64,000 nt of DNA from JAGQSZ01 sp049647585. GTDB taxonomy: Bacteria > Actinomycetota > Acidimicrobiia > Acidimicrobiales > Microtrichaceae. A model generated the notes under the pieces. That model was not told the DNA's origin. It saw only the letters and a program-made list of their open reading frames with translations, and made no database searches. The stretch spans positions 166,209 to 230,208 of the forward strand of contig JBARXY010000026.1 in assembly GCA_049647585.1 (NCBI GenBank), given 5' to 3'. This document shows positions 9,010 through 16,889 of the stretch, piece by piece (position 1 is the stretch's first letter; each line of letters opens with the position of its first letter). The translations under genes were made by a program, and so were the position numbers.

Positions 9010-9037
9010 GCCCTGGCACTGGAGCACCAACGGCCAC
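8976..9037 (+). repeat. 31-bp tandem duplication spanning the stop codon of the M15 peptidase gene
   Basis: Copies at 8976-9006 and 9007-9037 differ at a single base (GAGCCTTGG versus GAGCCCTGG). The junction falls on the TGA stop (9007-9009), and a second TGA follows copy two. The copied stretch encodes the EPWHWS active-site motif and the last residues STNGH. Because 31 is not a multiple of three, the second copy would not be read in frame by readthrough. Confidence 0.95.
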
Positions 9038-9058
9038 TGAGGTCTTCTGCGGCTCGCC

Positions 9059-10018
9059 TTACTGGCGGAGCTTCGACAGCAGGCGGAGCATCTCGAGGTA
9101 CAGCCAGATGAGGGTCAGCACCAGTCCGAACGCTGCGTACCAGTCCATGTAGGCGGGAAGATTGTTCTTCGTTCCACGCTCGATGAAGTCGAAGTCCAGG
9201 ATCAGGTTGAGAGCGGCGACGATGACGATCACGACGCTGATCCCAATTCCCAGAAGGCTGCTGCTCGCCCAGAACGGCGTGAAGCTGCTCACGAATAGGC
9301 TCATGACCCAACTGAGTAGGTACATGATCATGATCCCGAATGTGGCAGCCATGACGCCCTTGACGAACTTTGGTGTCGCCCGCAGGATTCTGAGCCCGTA
9401 GAGGACCAGCATCGTCAGGAAGACTCCGAACGTGGCGAGGATTGCCTGGACGACGATCCCGTTGAACTGGCTGTTGTAGAGGTGCGAGATCATGCCGAGC
9501 ATGACGCCCTGGGCGATCGAGTAGGGGATCGCAGTGAAGCGGGCGAGGTTCGGCTTGAACACCGTGACCATGGCCAAGATGAAGCCCACAATGACAGCAC
9601 CGATCAGCAATCCGGGGCTGTTCATCTGGACCGGCGTGAGCATGGTTCCGTCTATCTGGCGGACCGGATCACCCTCGGTCACCTGGGTCCATCCGAATGC
9701 TCCTGCCACCAGCAGGAACACGAACATGAACAGCGTCGCGGCTGATACGCCGCCGAGGGTCATCACGCGGCCATCGGTGGCAGTTGTCGCGTATCGGTTG
9801 GAGGTATATGGATCCGCAGGCTGAGGCGCCGCCGAAGTCGGGTCGGTCGGGTATTGACCGGTGGTGCTCTGGCGAGCCGACGTCCACGCGCCTTGTGTAG
9901 CTCCGGTCGACCCTGCGGCTCGGTCCTGTGCTGCGGCCCATTCATCGGCCGGGCTGCTGCCCTGCAACGGCGGTGATCCGCCGAATGCGTTCTCATTGAG
10001 TATCGGGTTACGCGACAT
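9059..10018 (-). CDS. Bax inhibitor-1/YccA-family membrane protein
   Basis: A 319-residue integral membrane protein. An 80-residue polar Gly/Ala/Pro/Thr-rich cytoplasmic N-terminus (MSRNPILNENAFGGS) precedes about seven membrane segments, including GVSAATLFMFVFLLVAGAFGWTQV, LLIGAVIVGFILAMVTVF, and VVIVIVAALNLILDFDFIERG. The form with a long N-terminal tail and the C-terminal LDFDFIE motif is the actinobacterial Bax1-I/YccA type. Relatives include calcium-leak channels and FtsH modulators; no function is proven for this bacterial branch. Start: ATG at 10018 has GGGAG 5 bases upstream; a further 64 upstream codons are open but lack support. It is convergent with the M15 gene and divergent from the thioesterase. 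Confidence 0.88.
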   Translation of the reverse strand: MSRNPILNENAFGGSPPLQGSSPADEWAAAQDRAAGSTGATQGAWTSARQSTTGQYPTDPTSAAPQPADPYTSNRYATTATDGRVMTLGGVSAATLFMFVFLLVAGAFGWTQVTEGDPVRQIDGTMLTPVQMNSPGLLIGAVIVGFILAMVTVFKPNLARFTAIPYSIAQGVMLGMISHLYNSQFNGIVVQAILATFGVFLTMLVLYGLRILRATPKFVKGVMAATFGIMIMYLLSWVMSLFVSSFTPFWASSSLLGIGISVVIVIVAALNLILDFDFIERGTKNNLPAYMDWYAAFGLVLTLIWLYLEMLRLLSKLRQ

Positions 10019-10185
10019 CTGTCTCCCAGGTCGTGACGACACCAGAACGTTAGTTTGCGCGGCATCACATCCGACGGCCTTGCGCCCGGACAGCCGATGT
10101 CGCCTGAGGATCTCACAGGGGACCCGGCGAGCGGGCATTATGTCGCGATGGACCAGGACGTGATCCCGACGAGTGAGATCCGGAC

Positions 10186-11007
10186 GTGACGGTGTTTGCC
10201 GAGCAGACATCGATCAAGCGGATCGATGATGGCCGGTACTCGGCCATGGTCGACGGGTCATGGTGGATAATCGCCGGGCCCAACGGGGGATATGTGGCCG
10301 CGATCGTTCTGCGGGCGATAGTCGCTGAGGTCGCAGATCCCAACCGACGTCCGCGGTCGATCACGCTGCAGTACCTGCGTCCGCCCGTCGAAGGTGAGGT
10401 CCAGGTCGAGGTGACCATCGAGCGTGCCGGTCGCAGTGTCACCAACGTCACCGCCAGACTCACCCAAGAGGGCCGAACGCTGGTGCTTGCGATGGCGTCA
10501 TTGGGTGTCGACAGGGAGGCTCCGACGAGTTTCGACGAGTCACCCGGTCTGCCGCTGATGCCCGACGGGTCTCGAGTGCCAGCGGTTTCCGAGGTTCCAG
10601 CGGTCGAAGTCGATCCGTCCCGGGACATTCCTATGCGACAGCACTACGACCTGCGCTGGGTGCTCGGTCACCGACCTTTCTCCGGCGACCTGCCCGTCGA
10701 TGCCACAGCCAGGAGCGGCGGTTGGATCAGACCCGCCGAGGACGAACCGATCGACGAGGTGGTTCTGGCAGCCATGTCCGACGCCTGGATGCCGCCGATC
10801 TTCAGTCGAATTGCCGAGCCTCTGGCAGTGCCCACCATCGATCTGACCATCCATTTCAGGGGCCTGCCGACCGATCCCCTGGATTACTGTTTTGCACTGT
10901 TCGACAGTCCGCTCGCCCGTGACGGCTATTTGGTCGAACATGGCCGGATCTACTCCTCCGATGGGCGACTCCTGATCGAATCCCGTCAGCTGGCGGTTGT
11001 CGCGTGA
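10186..11007 (+). CDS. Acyl-CoA thioesterase, TesB-like double hotdog
   Basis: A 273-residue protein predicted to hydrolyse acyl-CoA to free acid and CoA. The N-terminal half has IIAGPNGGYVAAIVLRAI and RRPRSITLQYLRPPVEGEVQVEVTIERAGRSVTNVTARLTQEG, the first hotdog fold of the TesB/thioesterase-like family. The C-terminal half has TIDLTIHFRGLP and YLVEHGRIYSSDGRLLIESRQLAVV, the second hotdog. A related gene lies at 20737. GTG at 10186 is chosen because it starts the conserved region closely; no strong ribosome site is visible. Its chain length preference cannot be read from sequence, though the many acyl-CoA genes nearby fit a lipid-turnover role. Confidence 0.8.
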   Translation: MTVFAEQTSIKRIDDGRYSAMVDGSWWIIAGPNGGYVAAIVLRAIVAEVADPNRRPRSITLQYLRPPVEGEVQVEVTIERAGRSVTNVTARLTQEGRTLVLAMASLGVDREAPTSFDESPGLPLMPDGSRVPAVSEVPAVEVDPSRDIPMRQHYDLRWVLGHRPFSGDLPVDATARSGGWIRPAEDEPIDEVVLAAMSDAWMPPIFSRIAEPLAVPTIDLTIHFRGLPTDPLDYCFALFDSPLARDGYLVEHGRIYSSDGRLLIESRQLAVVA

Positions 11008-11067
11008 ATTGGCTCGGTCTGGTCACGCGTTTGCCCTTCCAGAGGCATAGAGTGTTCGCCACTTCCT

Positions 11068-12354
11068 ATGGATGAGCGACCCCGAAGTCTGAGGGCCATG
11101 CTCGCCGAGGCGAAAGATTCCTCGGAGATCATGGTCGACCTGGCCTATGCGGCCGTCTATTTCAACGATCCCGGCATGGCCGACGAGTTGGTCGAGCTCG
11201 AGGAGCGTATGAACGACCTCGTCCAGGACATGCGTGCTGTTTGCATCATGGCCGTGCGACGCCCTGCCGAGGCCGAGGGTATGGCGTCGGTGCTGCAGAT
11301 CATCTCGGCCATCGAGGGCATAGCCAACGCGTCGGTCGACGTGACCCGAATCGTGACTCATCGCTTGGGCATCCCCAACGAGCTGATCGGTGACCTGTCC
11401 AACGCCGAGGAGGTTTCGCACCGTGTCTGGATCCGCGAGGGCTCCCACATGGCGCACCGGCCACTCAAGGATCTTGAGCTGACCGTCCAGTGCGGCATGC
11501 GGGTCGTCGCAATCCGGCGGGATCGTTCCTGGATGATCGAAGAGGTCGAGGGAAACCTGGTGCTCCTGCCCGGTGACGTGTTGTTCCTCCGGGGTTCACC
11601 TGCCGGCATCGTTCGTCTCCACGAACTGGCGGCCGCTCCGACATGGGATCCGCCGCTGGCCGCACCGGCTGGGGCACTGACCGACCTGGATCGTGCCGTC
11701 GACGTTCTGGTCGAGATGAAGAACATCTCCGAAGCAGCCGTCGGCCTTGCCTACTCGGCTCTGGCGCTCCGAGACACAGGGCTTGCTGCCGAGGTGAGGC
11801 ACCTGGCTGACCGTCTTGAAGAAATGAAGGATCACCTCCAGCTGTGGGTGCTGCGAGCGGCTAGATCCGACGTCGACCCAGCCCCTCTGCGCGGCCTGCT
11901 GCAGCTGGCTTTTGCCGCGGTGAGCATTGGCGACCAGGCGGCCCAAATGGTGTGGCTGATCACCGACGATCGTGGCTTCCATCCCATTGTGAAGCTGGCT
12001 TTAGGTGAAGCAGACGTCATTGCAGTTCATGTGCCTGTATCGAAGGACTCAGCGGTCGAAGGTCGTTCGCTCGCCGATCTGCAACTCGATATCGAGCCCG
12101 GCTTCCACGTTCTGGCCATCCGCCGGGACAATCGCTATCTGTACCGCCCGAGGGGCATGGCTGTGCTCCGGGAGAACGACGAGATCATCGCTTCCGGCCC
12201 CCAGGAAGGGCGCGGCAGGCTGGCCGAGCTTTGCGGCTGGAGCTTCGTCGGCGACGAAGACGACCAGACGGGCGAGGTTGAACTCGTTCCCTTGTCAGCC
12301 TCGACCAGGTCTGGCCCCGCCAGCAATGACAGCGTCAGACGGGTAGCCGGCTGA
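11068..12354 (+). CDS. Tandem PhoU-like/TrkA_C regulatory protein
   Basis: A 428-residue soluble protein made of two similar halves. Each half has a helical PhoU-like segment (AMLAEAKDSSEIMVDLAYAA near 10-30; DVLVEMKNISEAAVGLAYSA near 210-230) followed by a TrkA_C (RCK C-terminal) domain (LKDLELTVQCGMRVVAIRRD and LADLQLDIEPGFHVLAIRRD, each ending with a PGD/END-type turn). TrkA_C domains bind ligands that gate potassium or anion transporters. No channel or transporter pore is encoded beside it, so the partner is unknown. In archaea and some bacteria PhoU-TrkA_C proteins pair with K+ channels; here the link is inferred. The internal duplication is visible directly. Start: ATG at 11068; ribosome site weak. 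Confidence 0.8.
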   Translation: MDERPRSLRAMLAEAKDSSEIMVDLAYAAVYFNDPGMADELVELEERMNDLVQDMRAVCIMAVRRPAEAEGMASVLQIISAIEGIANASVDVTRIVTHRLGIPNELIGDLSNAEEVSHRVWIREGSHMAHRPLKDLELTVQCGMRVVAIRRDRSWMIEEVEGNLVLLPGDVLFLRGSPAGIVRLHELAAAPTWDPPLAAPAGALTDLDRAVDVLVEMKNISEAAVGLAYSALALRDTGLAAEVRHLADRLEEMKDHLQLWVLRAARSDVDPAPLRGLLQLAFAAVSIGDQAAQMVWLITDDRGFHPIVKLALGEADVIAVHVPVSKDSAVEGRSLADLQLDIEPGFHVLAIRRDNRYLYRPRGMAVLRENDEIIASGPQEGRGRLAELCGWSFVGDEDDQTGEVELVPLSASTRSGPASNDSVRRVAG

Positions 12355-12408
12355 CTTCAGCGATAACCGGCTTCAGTGACCCAGTGACCTGGGCATGGTC
12401 TGAGTTCG

Positions 12409-12432
12409 ACGCCGGCCGACCTCAGCCGGCGT
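12409..12432. terminator. Hairpin between the PhoU/TrkA_C and SPFH genes
   Basis: ACGCCGGC (12409-12416) pairs with GCCGGCGT (12425-12432) around an 8-base loop. It overlaps the end of the SPFH gene and lies between two convergent genes, so it may stop transcription from both sides. There is no U-tract, so termination is inferred from position and symmetry. Confidence 0.45.
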
Positions 12433-13546
12433 TGTAGCGGTCGCTTTCCATCTGCTGATGGATAGCGATGTTCAGAGGCGGTGGCGGAGGCGGAGGAGGA
12501 ACGCTTCCGGCAGGTGGGGTGGCCGGCCGTTGAGGCAGCGGTGCCGCATCGGGAGCCGTGCCCGGTCCGCCGGATCTGTCGGGAGTCCCCGGGGCCGATG
12601 GCGTGCCTGCACCGTTGAACAGTTCTGCTATCCCGGCCAGTGAGCCGTAGACGCCCCCTGTGTCGAGAGGCAGATAGATCTTTGTCGCCTGTCCGTCGGC
12701 AATTCCCTTGAGGGCTTCGAGGTACTTGATTGCGATCAGGTCATTGGTTGGGTTTCCGTCGTGGATCCCCTGATACATGGAACGCGTTGCGTTGGCCTCG
12801 CCAAGTGCGACGGTCTCGGCACGGTAACGCTCGGCGTCAGCCATGGTCTGGAGGGCCTCGGCCTCACCCTGAGCTTCGAGCACCTGGCGCTGCTTGAGAC
12901 CCTCGGCAGTGAGGATCGCGGCCTGCTTCTCACCCTCGGCCTTCATGATCGCCGCTTCACGGAACCCGTCGGCGCTGGTGACCTGGGCGCGACGACCGCG
13001 CTCGGCCTTCATCTGCTCGTGCATTGCGGACATGACATCCGGCGGCGGGTCGATCCGTTGGATCTCGACCCTCGCCACTCGGACACCCCACTTGTCGGTG
13101 GCATCGTCGAGAATCTGGCGAAGATCCAGGTTGAGCTTGTCCCGACTGGTGAGAGCCTCGTCGAGTGACAGGTCACCGATCACGTTTCGGAGGTTGGTCT
13201 GGGCGAGTTTGGTGATGGCCAGAATGAAGTTGGCGATGTTGTAGATCAGACGCTGCGGGTCGGTCGGCTCGTAGTAGACGACCGCATCGACCGAGACCAC
13301 CACGTTGTCCGAGGTGATCACTTCCTGGGGTGGGACATCCACGACCTGTTCACGCATGTCGATCAACTGCATGCGCTGGACGAAAGGCACTATCAGGTGC
13401 AGACCGGAGTCGGTGGTCAGCTTGTACTTGCCGAGCTGCTCGATGAGTCCCTTCTCATATGGGCGCACGATACGGACGCTTGACGCGACAATTATCAGCA
13501 ACAGAACGATGAACGCGATGATCACGATCACGATTGCGGTGGTCAT
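12422..13546 (-). CDS. SPFH-domain (stomatin/prohibitin-like, QmcA-type) membrane scaffold protein
   Basis: A 374-residue protein with one N-terminal membrane segment (TTAIVIVIIAFIVLLLIIVASSVRI) and an SPFH domain starting RIVRPYEKGLIEQLGKYKL. It contains MREQVVDVPPQEVITSDNVVVSVDAVVYY and NLRNVIGDLSLDEALTSRDKLN, characteristic of slipin/QmcA proteins. A helical oligomerisation region rich in Ala/Glu follows, and a C-terminal tail with eight consecutive prolines near residue 355. Such proteins form membrane microdomain scaffolds. It overlaps the upstream nfeD-like gene by ATGA, the classic NfeD-SPFH pair. Start: ATG at 13546 has GGAGG at 13556-13560; a longer reading (45 codons) is rejected because it overlaps nfeD. 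Confidence 0.92.
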   Translation of the reverse strand: MTTAIVIVIIAFIVLLLIIVASSVRIVRPYEKGLIEQLGKYKLTTDSGLHLIVPFVQRMQLIDMREQVVDVPPQEVITSDNVVVSVDAVVYYEPTDPQRLIYNIANFILAITKLAQTNLRNVIGDLSLDEALTSRDKLNLDLRQILDDATDKWGVRVARVEIQRIDPPPDVMSAMHEQMKAERGRRAQVTSADGFREAAIMKAEGEKQAAILTAEGLKQRQVLEAQGEAEALQTMADAERYRAETVALGEANATRSMYQGIHDGNPTNDLIAIKYLEALKGIADGQATKIYLPLDTGGVYGSLAGIAELFNGAGTPSAPGTPDRSGGPGTAPDAAPLPQRPATPPAGSVPPPPPPPPLNIAIHQQMESDRYNAG

Positions 13547-14019
13547 TGGTCTGGTCCTCCGTGTGAACCGATTTGCCCACTGTTGATGGTTTCGACGAGT
13601 ACCCGTGTGCCGCGCACGTCCACGACCTTGATCTTCAGACCCACTGGCATGTTCGAGCCGTCGGCTGACTCGGCGCGCCATTCCTCGCGGTCGATCCGGA
13701 CCATGCCGGTATCGCCGGTGTGGATGTCCTCCAACACGACACCTTCTGTGCCGATGAGACGTCGCGAACCGATGCCATCGTTGGGTTCTCCACGGTTGAG
13801 ACGGCGCGAGATGGGGCGCAGAGCTAGGAAAAACAGTGCCGAGGCGACCAGGAAGATTACGAGTTGTGTGAGCGGGGCGGCACCGAAGAAGCCGGCTATG
13901 GCGGCGATGAACGCACCCAGGCCAAACGGCAGAAGGACCAGTCCGGGCGCGATCAGCTCAAGTGCGCTGAGGACGACGCCTGCGACGACGAATATTGCGG
14001 CGAGAGTTTCGGGCTCCAC
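13543..14019 (-). CDS. NfeD-family protein, partner of the SPFH protein
   Basis: A 158-residue NfeD1b-like protein: about three membrane segments (LAAIFVVAGVVLSALELIAPGLVLLPFGLGAFIAAIAGFF and LVIFLVASALFFLAL) then a C-terminal OB-fold (about 85-145) with GTEGVVLEDIHTGDTGMVRIDREEW and VGLKIKVVDVRGTRVLVE. NfeD OB-fold proteins bind their SPFH partner and recruit it to membrane sites. Its TGA overlaps the ATG of the SPFH gene, so the two are translationally coupled. GTG at 14019 lies 7 bases after a TAGCCT hexamer, supporting a leaderless start. It is divergent from mca. Confidence 0.9.
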   Translation of the reverse strand: MEPETLAAIFVVAGVVLSALELIAPGLVLLPFGLGAFIAAIAGFFGAAPLTQLVIFLVASALFFLALRPISRRLNRGEPNDGIGSRRLIGTEGVVLEDIHTGDTGMVRIDREEWRAESADGSNMPVGLKIKVVDVRGTRVLVETINSGQIGSHGGPDQ

Positions 14020-14026
14020 GCCCTGC

Positions 14027-14032
14027 AGGCTA
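14027..14032 (-). promoter_or_regulatory. Candidate -10 (TAGCCT) of the nfeD-SPFH operon
   Basis: Minus-strand TAGCCT is 7 bases before the GTG at 14019. The same hexamer precedes mca on the other strand 58 bases away, so this intergenic region would hold two back-to-back leaderless promoters. Confidence 0.5.
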
Positions 14033-14089
14033 CAGACAGAATCGAAGTGTCCGGCCGATGGCGGGTGATTGCAGGGAGTTTGTGGCCAC

Positions 14090-14095
14090 TAGCCT
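14090..14095 (+). promoter_or_regulatory. Candidate -10 (TAGCCT) of mca
   Basis: TAGCCT ends exactly 6 bases before the ATG at 14102, placing the transcription start at or beside the start codon. No Shine-Dalgarno sequence is present. A weak -35 (TTGCAG at 14069) is 15 bases upstream. Confidence 0.55.
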
Positions 14096-14101
14096 TGTGG
14101 C

Positions 14102-14986
14102 ATGAGTTCCACGCCTCCGCTTCGCCTGCTGACCGTGCATGCGCATCCCGACGACGAATCGTCGAAAGGGGCGGCAACTATCGCCCGCTACCTGGCCGAA
14201 GGAATCCCCTCCACCTTGGTGTGCTGCACCGGAGGCGAAGCGGGTGACATCCTGAATCCGGCGATGGACCTGCCTGAGGTGCGCGCCGACCTACCCGGGG
14301 TCCGCAGGAAGGAACTCGCCGCCGCCACCGCAGCGATCGGCTACGAAACCGTCGAGATGCTCGGCTACCGGGATTCCGGAATGCCCGACTCGTTGGACAA
14401 CGCCAACCCCGAGAATTTCTGGAACGCGGACCTGGACGAGTCGGTGGGACGACTGGTCGCGATTATCCGTCGGGATCGACCACAGGTGATCATCACCTAC
14501 AGCGATGACCAGCAGCACTACGCACATCCTGACCATCTCAAGGTCCATGACATAACGATTCCGGCCTTCGACCGGGCCGGGGATCCCGATTGGTATCCGG
14601 ATCTGGGCGAACCATGGCAGCCGCTCAAGCTCTACTACGTCGAATGGTCGATCGCCCGGGTGCGTGCAATGCACGAGAAGTTCCTCGAACTGGGCCTCAA
14701 GTCACCCTTCGAGGGCAAGTGGATGGAACGGATCGACGCAGCCGGAACGGTCGACAACGTGACGACTCGGGTGCCCATTCGTGACTTCTACGAGGTTCGG
14801 GAGACCGCTCTGCGCGCACATGCGACCCAGGTCGACCCGACTGAAAGCTTCTGGTTCGGACTCCCGACCGAGGTGGCACGGGATGTCCATCCATTCGATG
14901 ACTACGTGCTGGCCCGATCCCTGGTGGAGAGCGATATCCCCGAGGACGACCTGTTCGCCGGGGTGCCGGGGCGGATTCGTCCCTGA
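14102..14986 (+). CDS. mca: Mycothiol S-conjugate amidase Mca
   Basis: A 294-residue zinc amidase of the PIG-L/LmbE fold. It cleaves mycothiol S-conjugates to a mercapturic acid and GlcN-Ins, a detoxification step special to mycothiol-using actinobacteria. AHPDDE (residues 14-19) and HPDHL supply zinc ligands. LLTVHAHPDDESSKGAATIARY, CCTGGEAGDILNPAMD, MLGYRDSGMPDS and RAHATQVDPTESFWFGLP are Mca hallmarks; the last distinguishes Mca from the deacetylase MshB. Length agrees with the family (about 290). ATG at 14102 follows TAGCCT by 6 bases and is probably leaderless. The next gene, an acetyltransferase, starts 18 bases after the stop and may be cotranscribed. Confidence 0.93.
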   Translation: MSSTPPLRLLTVHAHPDDESSKGAATIARYLAEGIPSTLVCCTGGEAGDILNPAMDLPEVRADLPGVRRKELAAATAAIGYETVEMLGYRDSGMPDSLDNANPENFWNADLDESVGRLVAIIRRDRPQVIITYSDDQQHYAHPDHLKVHDITIPAFDRAGDPDWYPDLGEPWQPLKLYYVEWSIARVRAMHEKFLELGLKSPFEGKWMERIDAAGTVDNVTTRVPIRDFYEVRETALRAHATQVDPTESFWFGLPTEVARDVHPFDDYVLARSLVESDIPEDDLFAGVPGRIRP

Positions 14987-15004
14987 GATTGGCCGAGGCC
15001 AGAC

Positions 15005-16009
15005 ATGTCCAAGCCGGCGGGTCGCGCCCGCGCTCTAAAACTGTCGGTCCCGGGCGCGTCGGCGCCTGGAACGCGGGCCACCAGGTCAGTCGGGGAACTC
15101 GGATCGGAGCTGGCAGCGATTGCTTGCGAAGCCTTCGAAGGCGAGCACCTGCTACCTGAAGATATCGAGGCCCTTCGTCGCTCGGAACCTGCGGAAGCTG
15201 GCACACCCGGAGCCTCAGGAGTATCTGCGTCGTCCGGCGGAGCTTCGGATGCAGTTCAGAGCAGCGTCCTGACCGATGTGTTCACCACCGCTGATCGCCT
15301 AGCGATGGCGGTCGCCAGGGTGGACCATTCGGGCGATGCGCCGATTGCGCATCTGGACGTTCTGGCGACCGATCTGGGCCACAGGAGGCGCGGTCTGGCC
15401 CGCTCTGTACTTACAGCAGCCGAGGACTGGGCCAGGGACCAAGGAGCGGAATGGATCGAGGCCGGTGACCACCTGCCCAACGGACTCTTCGGCGGTATCG
15501 ATGTGCGCTGGACCGCAGCCATGTGTCTGTTCGAATCCAGGGGCTATGAACGTGTCGCAGTCAAGGTGGACCTGGGTTGCCCGACGATCAGCGCGTCACC
15601 GGCGCGCCTCGGCGCAGGTATGCGGGCGGTCCGGGTGGCGAGCGACGATCAAGTCGAAACCCTTGACCGGTTCGTCGCCGAGATCGCACCGAGGCACTCC
15701 GCCACCTTCGCCAAGGCTGCGGAGTGGGGCACCGCAGTCATGGCGATCGACGGTGACTCAGGTCGGATCTATGGCGCAGCCGCCCACTCGTTGCAGCGGC
15801 TCGGGGTCATTGGACCGGTCGTCATCGGCCCTGGTGCAGAGGAGCGCATCGTAATCGGTGTGATGTTCAGAACGTTGCTTGGTGACCTTGCGACCGCCGG
15901 GTTGAAATCCGCCGAGGTGGTGGGTGCCTCGACGATGACCCCCTATGTCGAGGCGGTCGGTGCGAAGGTCGTCAGGGTGTCTCTGGTTCTGCGAAGAAGA
16001 CTGCAGTAG
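15005..16009 (+). CDS. GNAT-family acetyltransferase
   Basis: A 334-residue protein with a GNAT domain at about residues 95-200: AHLDVLATDLGHRRRGLARSVLTAAEDWARDQGA contains the acetyl-CoA binding motif A (RRxGLA), and CLFESRGYERVAVKVDLG is motif B. The second half (about 210-330) shows a similar alternating pattern but no obvious motif A, so it may be a degenerate second GNAT domain. The first 90 residues are Ala/Gly/Ser rich. The two-lobe size recalls mycothiol synthase MshD (about 300 residues), and mca lies just upstream, but I do not see MshD-specific sequence, so this is only a possibility. ATG at 15005 has GAGG 6 bases upstream. The substrate is unknown. Confidence 0.72.
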   Translation: MSKPAGRARALKLSVPGASAPGTRATRSVGELGSELAAIACEAFEGEHLLPEDIEALRRSEPAEAGTPGASGVSASSGGASDAVQSSVLTDVFTTADRLAMAVARVDHSGDAPIAHLDVLATDLGHRRRGLARSVLTAAEDWARDQGAEWIEAGDHLPNGLFGGIDVRWTAAMCLFESRGYERVAVKVDLGCPTISASPARLGAGMRAVRVASDDQVETLDRFVAEIAPRHSATFAKAAEWGTAVMAIDGDSGRIYGAAAHSLQRLGVIGPVVIGPGAEERIVIGVMFRTLLGDLATAGLKSAEVVGASTMTPYVEAVGAKVVRVSLVLRRRLQ

Positions 16010-16031
16010 GCGGGGGACTACCTTGGGGGAC

Positions 16032-16880
16032 GTGAGCACTCTCGCTGAACAGCTCGGATACGGCGCCGAGGACAGACTTCTGATCATCAATTGTGATGGA
16101 CTTGGACTGTGTCATTCCTCGAATGAAGGTGTCTTCCAGTCGCTGAGAGCCGGAATTGCCACCTCGGCATCCTTGATGGTGCCGTGCCCTTGGGCCCGGG
16201 GTGCTGCCGCCCGATATGAGTCGAGTGACGACATTGGCGTGCATCTGACTCTGACGTCGGAATTCGAGCACTATCGGTGGGGACCCATCACCCATGCACC
16301 GTCGCTCCTGGGTGGGGCAGGCGGCTTTCCCCGCACCGTCGCGGATGTTTGGGACCACGCGGACGTCGGCGAGGTCCACCGTGAACTGCGGGCCCAGGTC
16401 GAACGGGCGATCGAATGGGGCATCGACGTGACCCACCTCGATTCGCACATGCAGACCCTGCCGTTGCGGCCTGAGTTCTTCGACGTCTTTCTGGACCTTG
16501 CGGTCGAGTTCGATCTGCCGATCCGACTGCCGGCGGCGCAGTTCCAGGAGGATGCCGGCTTTCCGTTCCGGGAGCGGGCGGCCGAAGAGGGGATCGTCTC
16601 ACCCGATCAGATAATGAGCCATTCCGGAATCGGCGGGCCGCAGGCCCTGATGTCGGTTGTATCCAAACTTCCCGCCGGGGTGACCGAGATATACCTGAAT
16701 CCTGCGGTCGACTCACCGGAGTCTCGGGCACTAACGCCCAATGCACTGGGATTGGCGGAGGACCTGGCTCTGCTCACCGACAGCGAAACGGTCGGGTCCT
16801 CACTCAAACGCATGGGTGTGAGCCTGATCGGGTGGGATGCCCTTCGCCGGGTTCAGCGGTCCGTGGCTGTCGATCGCTGA
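16032..16880 (+). CDS. ChbG/HpnK (YdjC-like) carbohydrate deacetylase family protein
   Basis: About 282 residues. LLIINCDGLGLCHSSNEGVFQSL corresponds to the family's N-terminal metal motif (usually NADDxGL; here CDGLGL). DIGVHLTLTSEF and WGIDVTHLDSHMQTLPLRPEF are the other conserved blocks, with the His residues that complete the metal site. Members deacetylate N-acetylated sugars such as chitobiose or glycolipids. The first Asp of the DD pair appears changed to Cys-Asp, so metal binding may differ from ChbG. Start is uncertain: GTG at 16032 or TTG at 16023. GGGGGAC at 16012-16018 would suit the TTG. It follows the acetyltransferase by 12-22 bases and is convergent with the nuclease. Confidence 0.78.
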   Translation: MSTLAEQLGYGAEDRLLIINCDGLGLCHSSNEGVFQSLRAGIATSASLMVPCPWARGAAARYESSDDIGVHLTLTSEFEHYRWGPITHAPSLLGGAGGFPRTVADVWDHADVGEVHRELRAQVERAIEWGIDVTHLDSHMQTLPLRPEFFDVFLDLAVEFDLPIRLPAAQFQEDAGFPFRERAAEEGIVSPDQIMSHSGIGGPQALMSVVSKLPAGVTEIYLNPAVDSPESRALTPNALGLAEDLALLTDSETVGSSLKRMGVSLIGWDALRRVQRSVAVDR

Positions 16881-16889
16881 CAAGTACGA

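Noticed and set aside
10019..10210. 64-codon N-terminal extension of the Bax-inhibitor-like protein
   Set aside because: It overlaps the divergent thioesterase start and lacks a ribosome site, while the ATG at 10018 has GGGAG 5 bases upstream.
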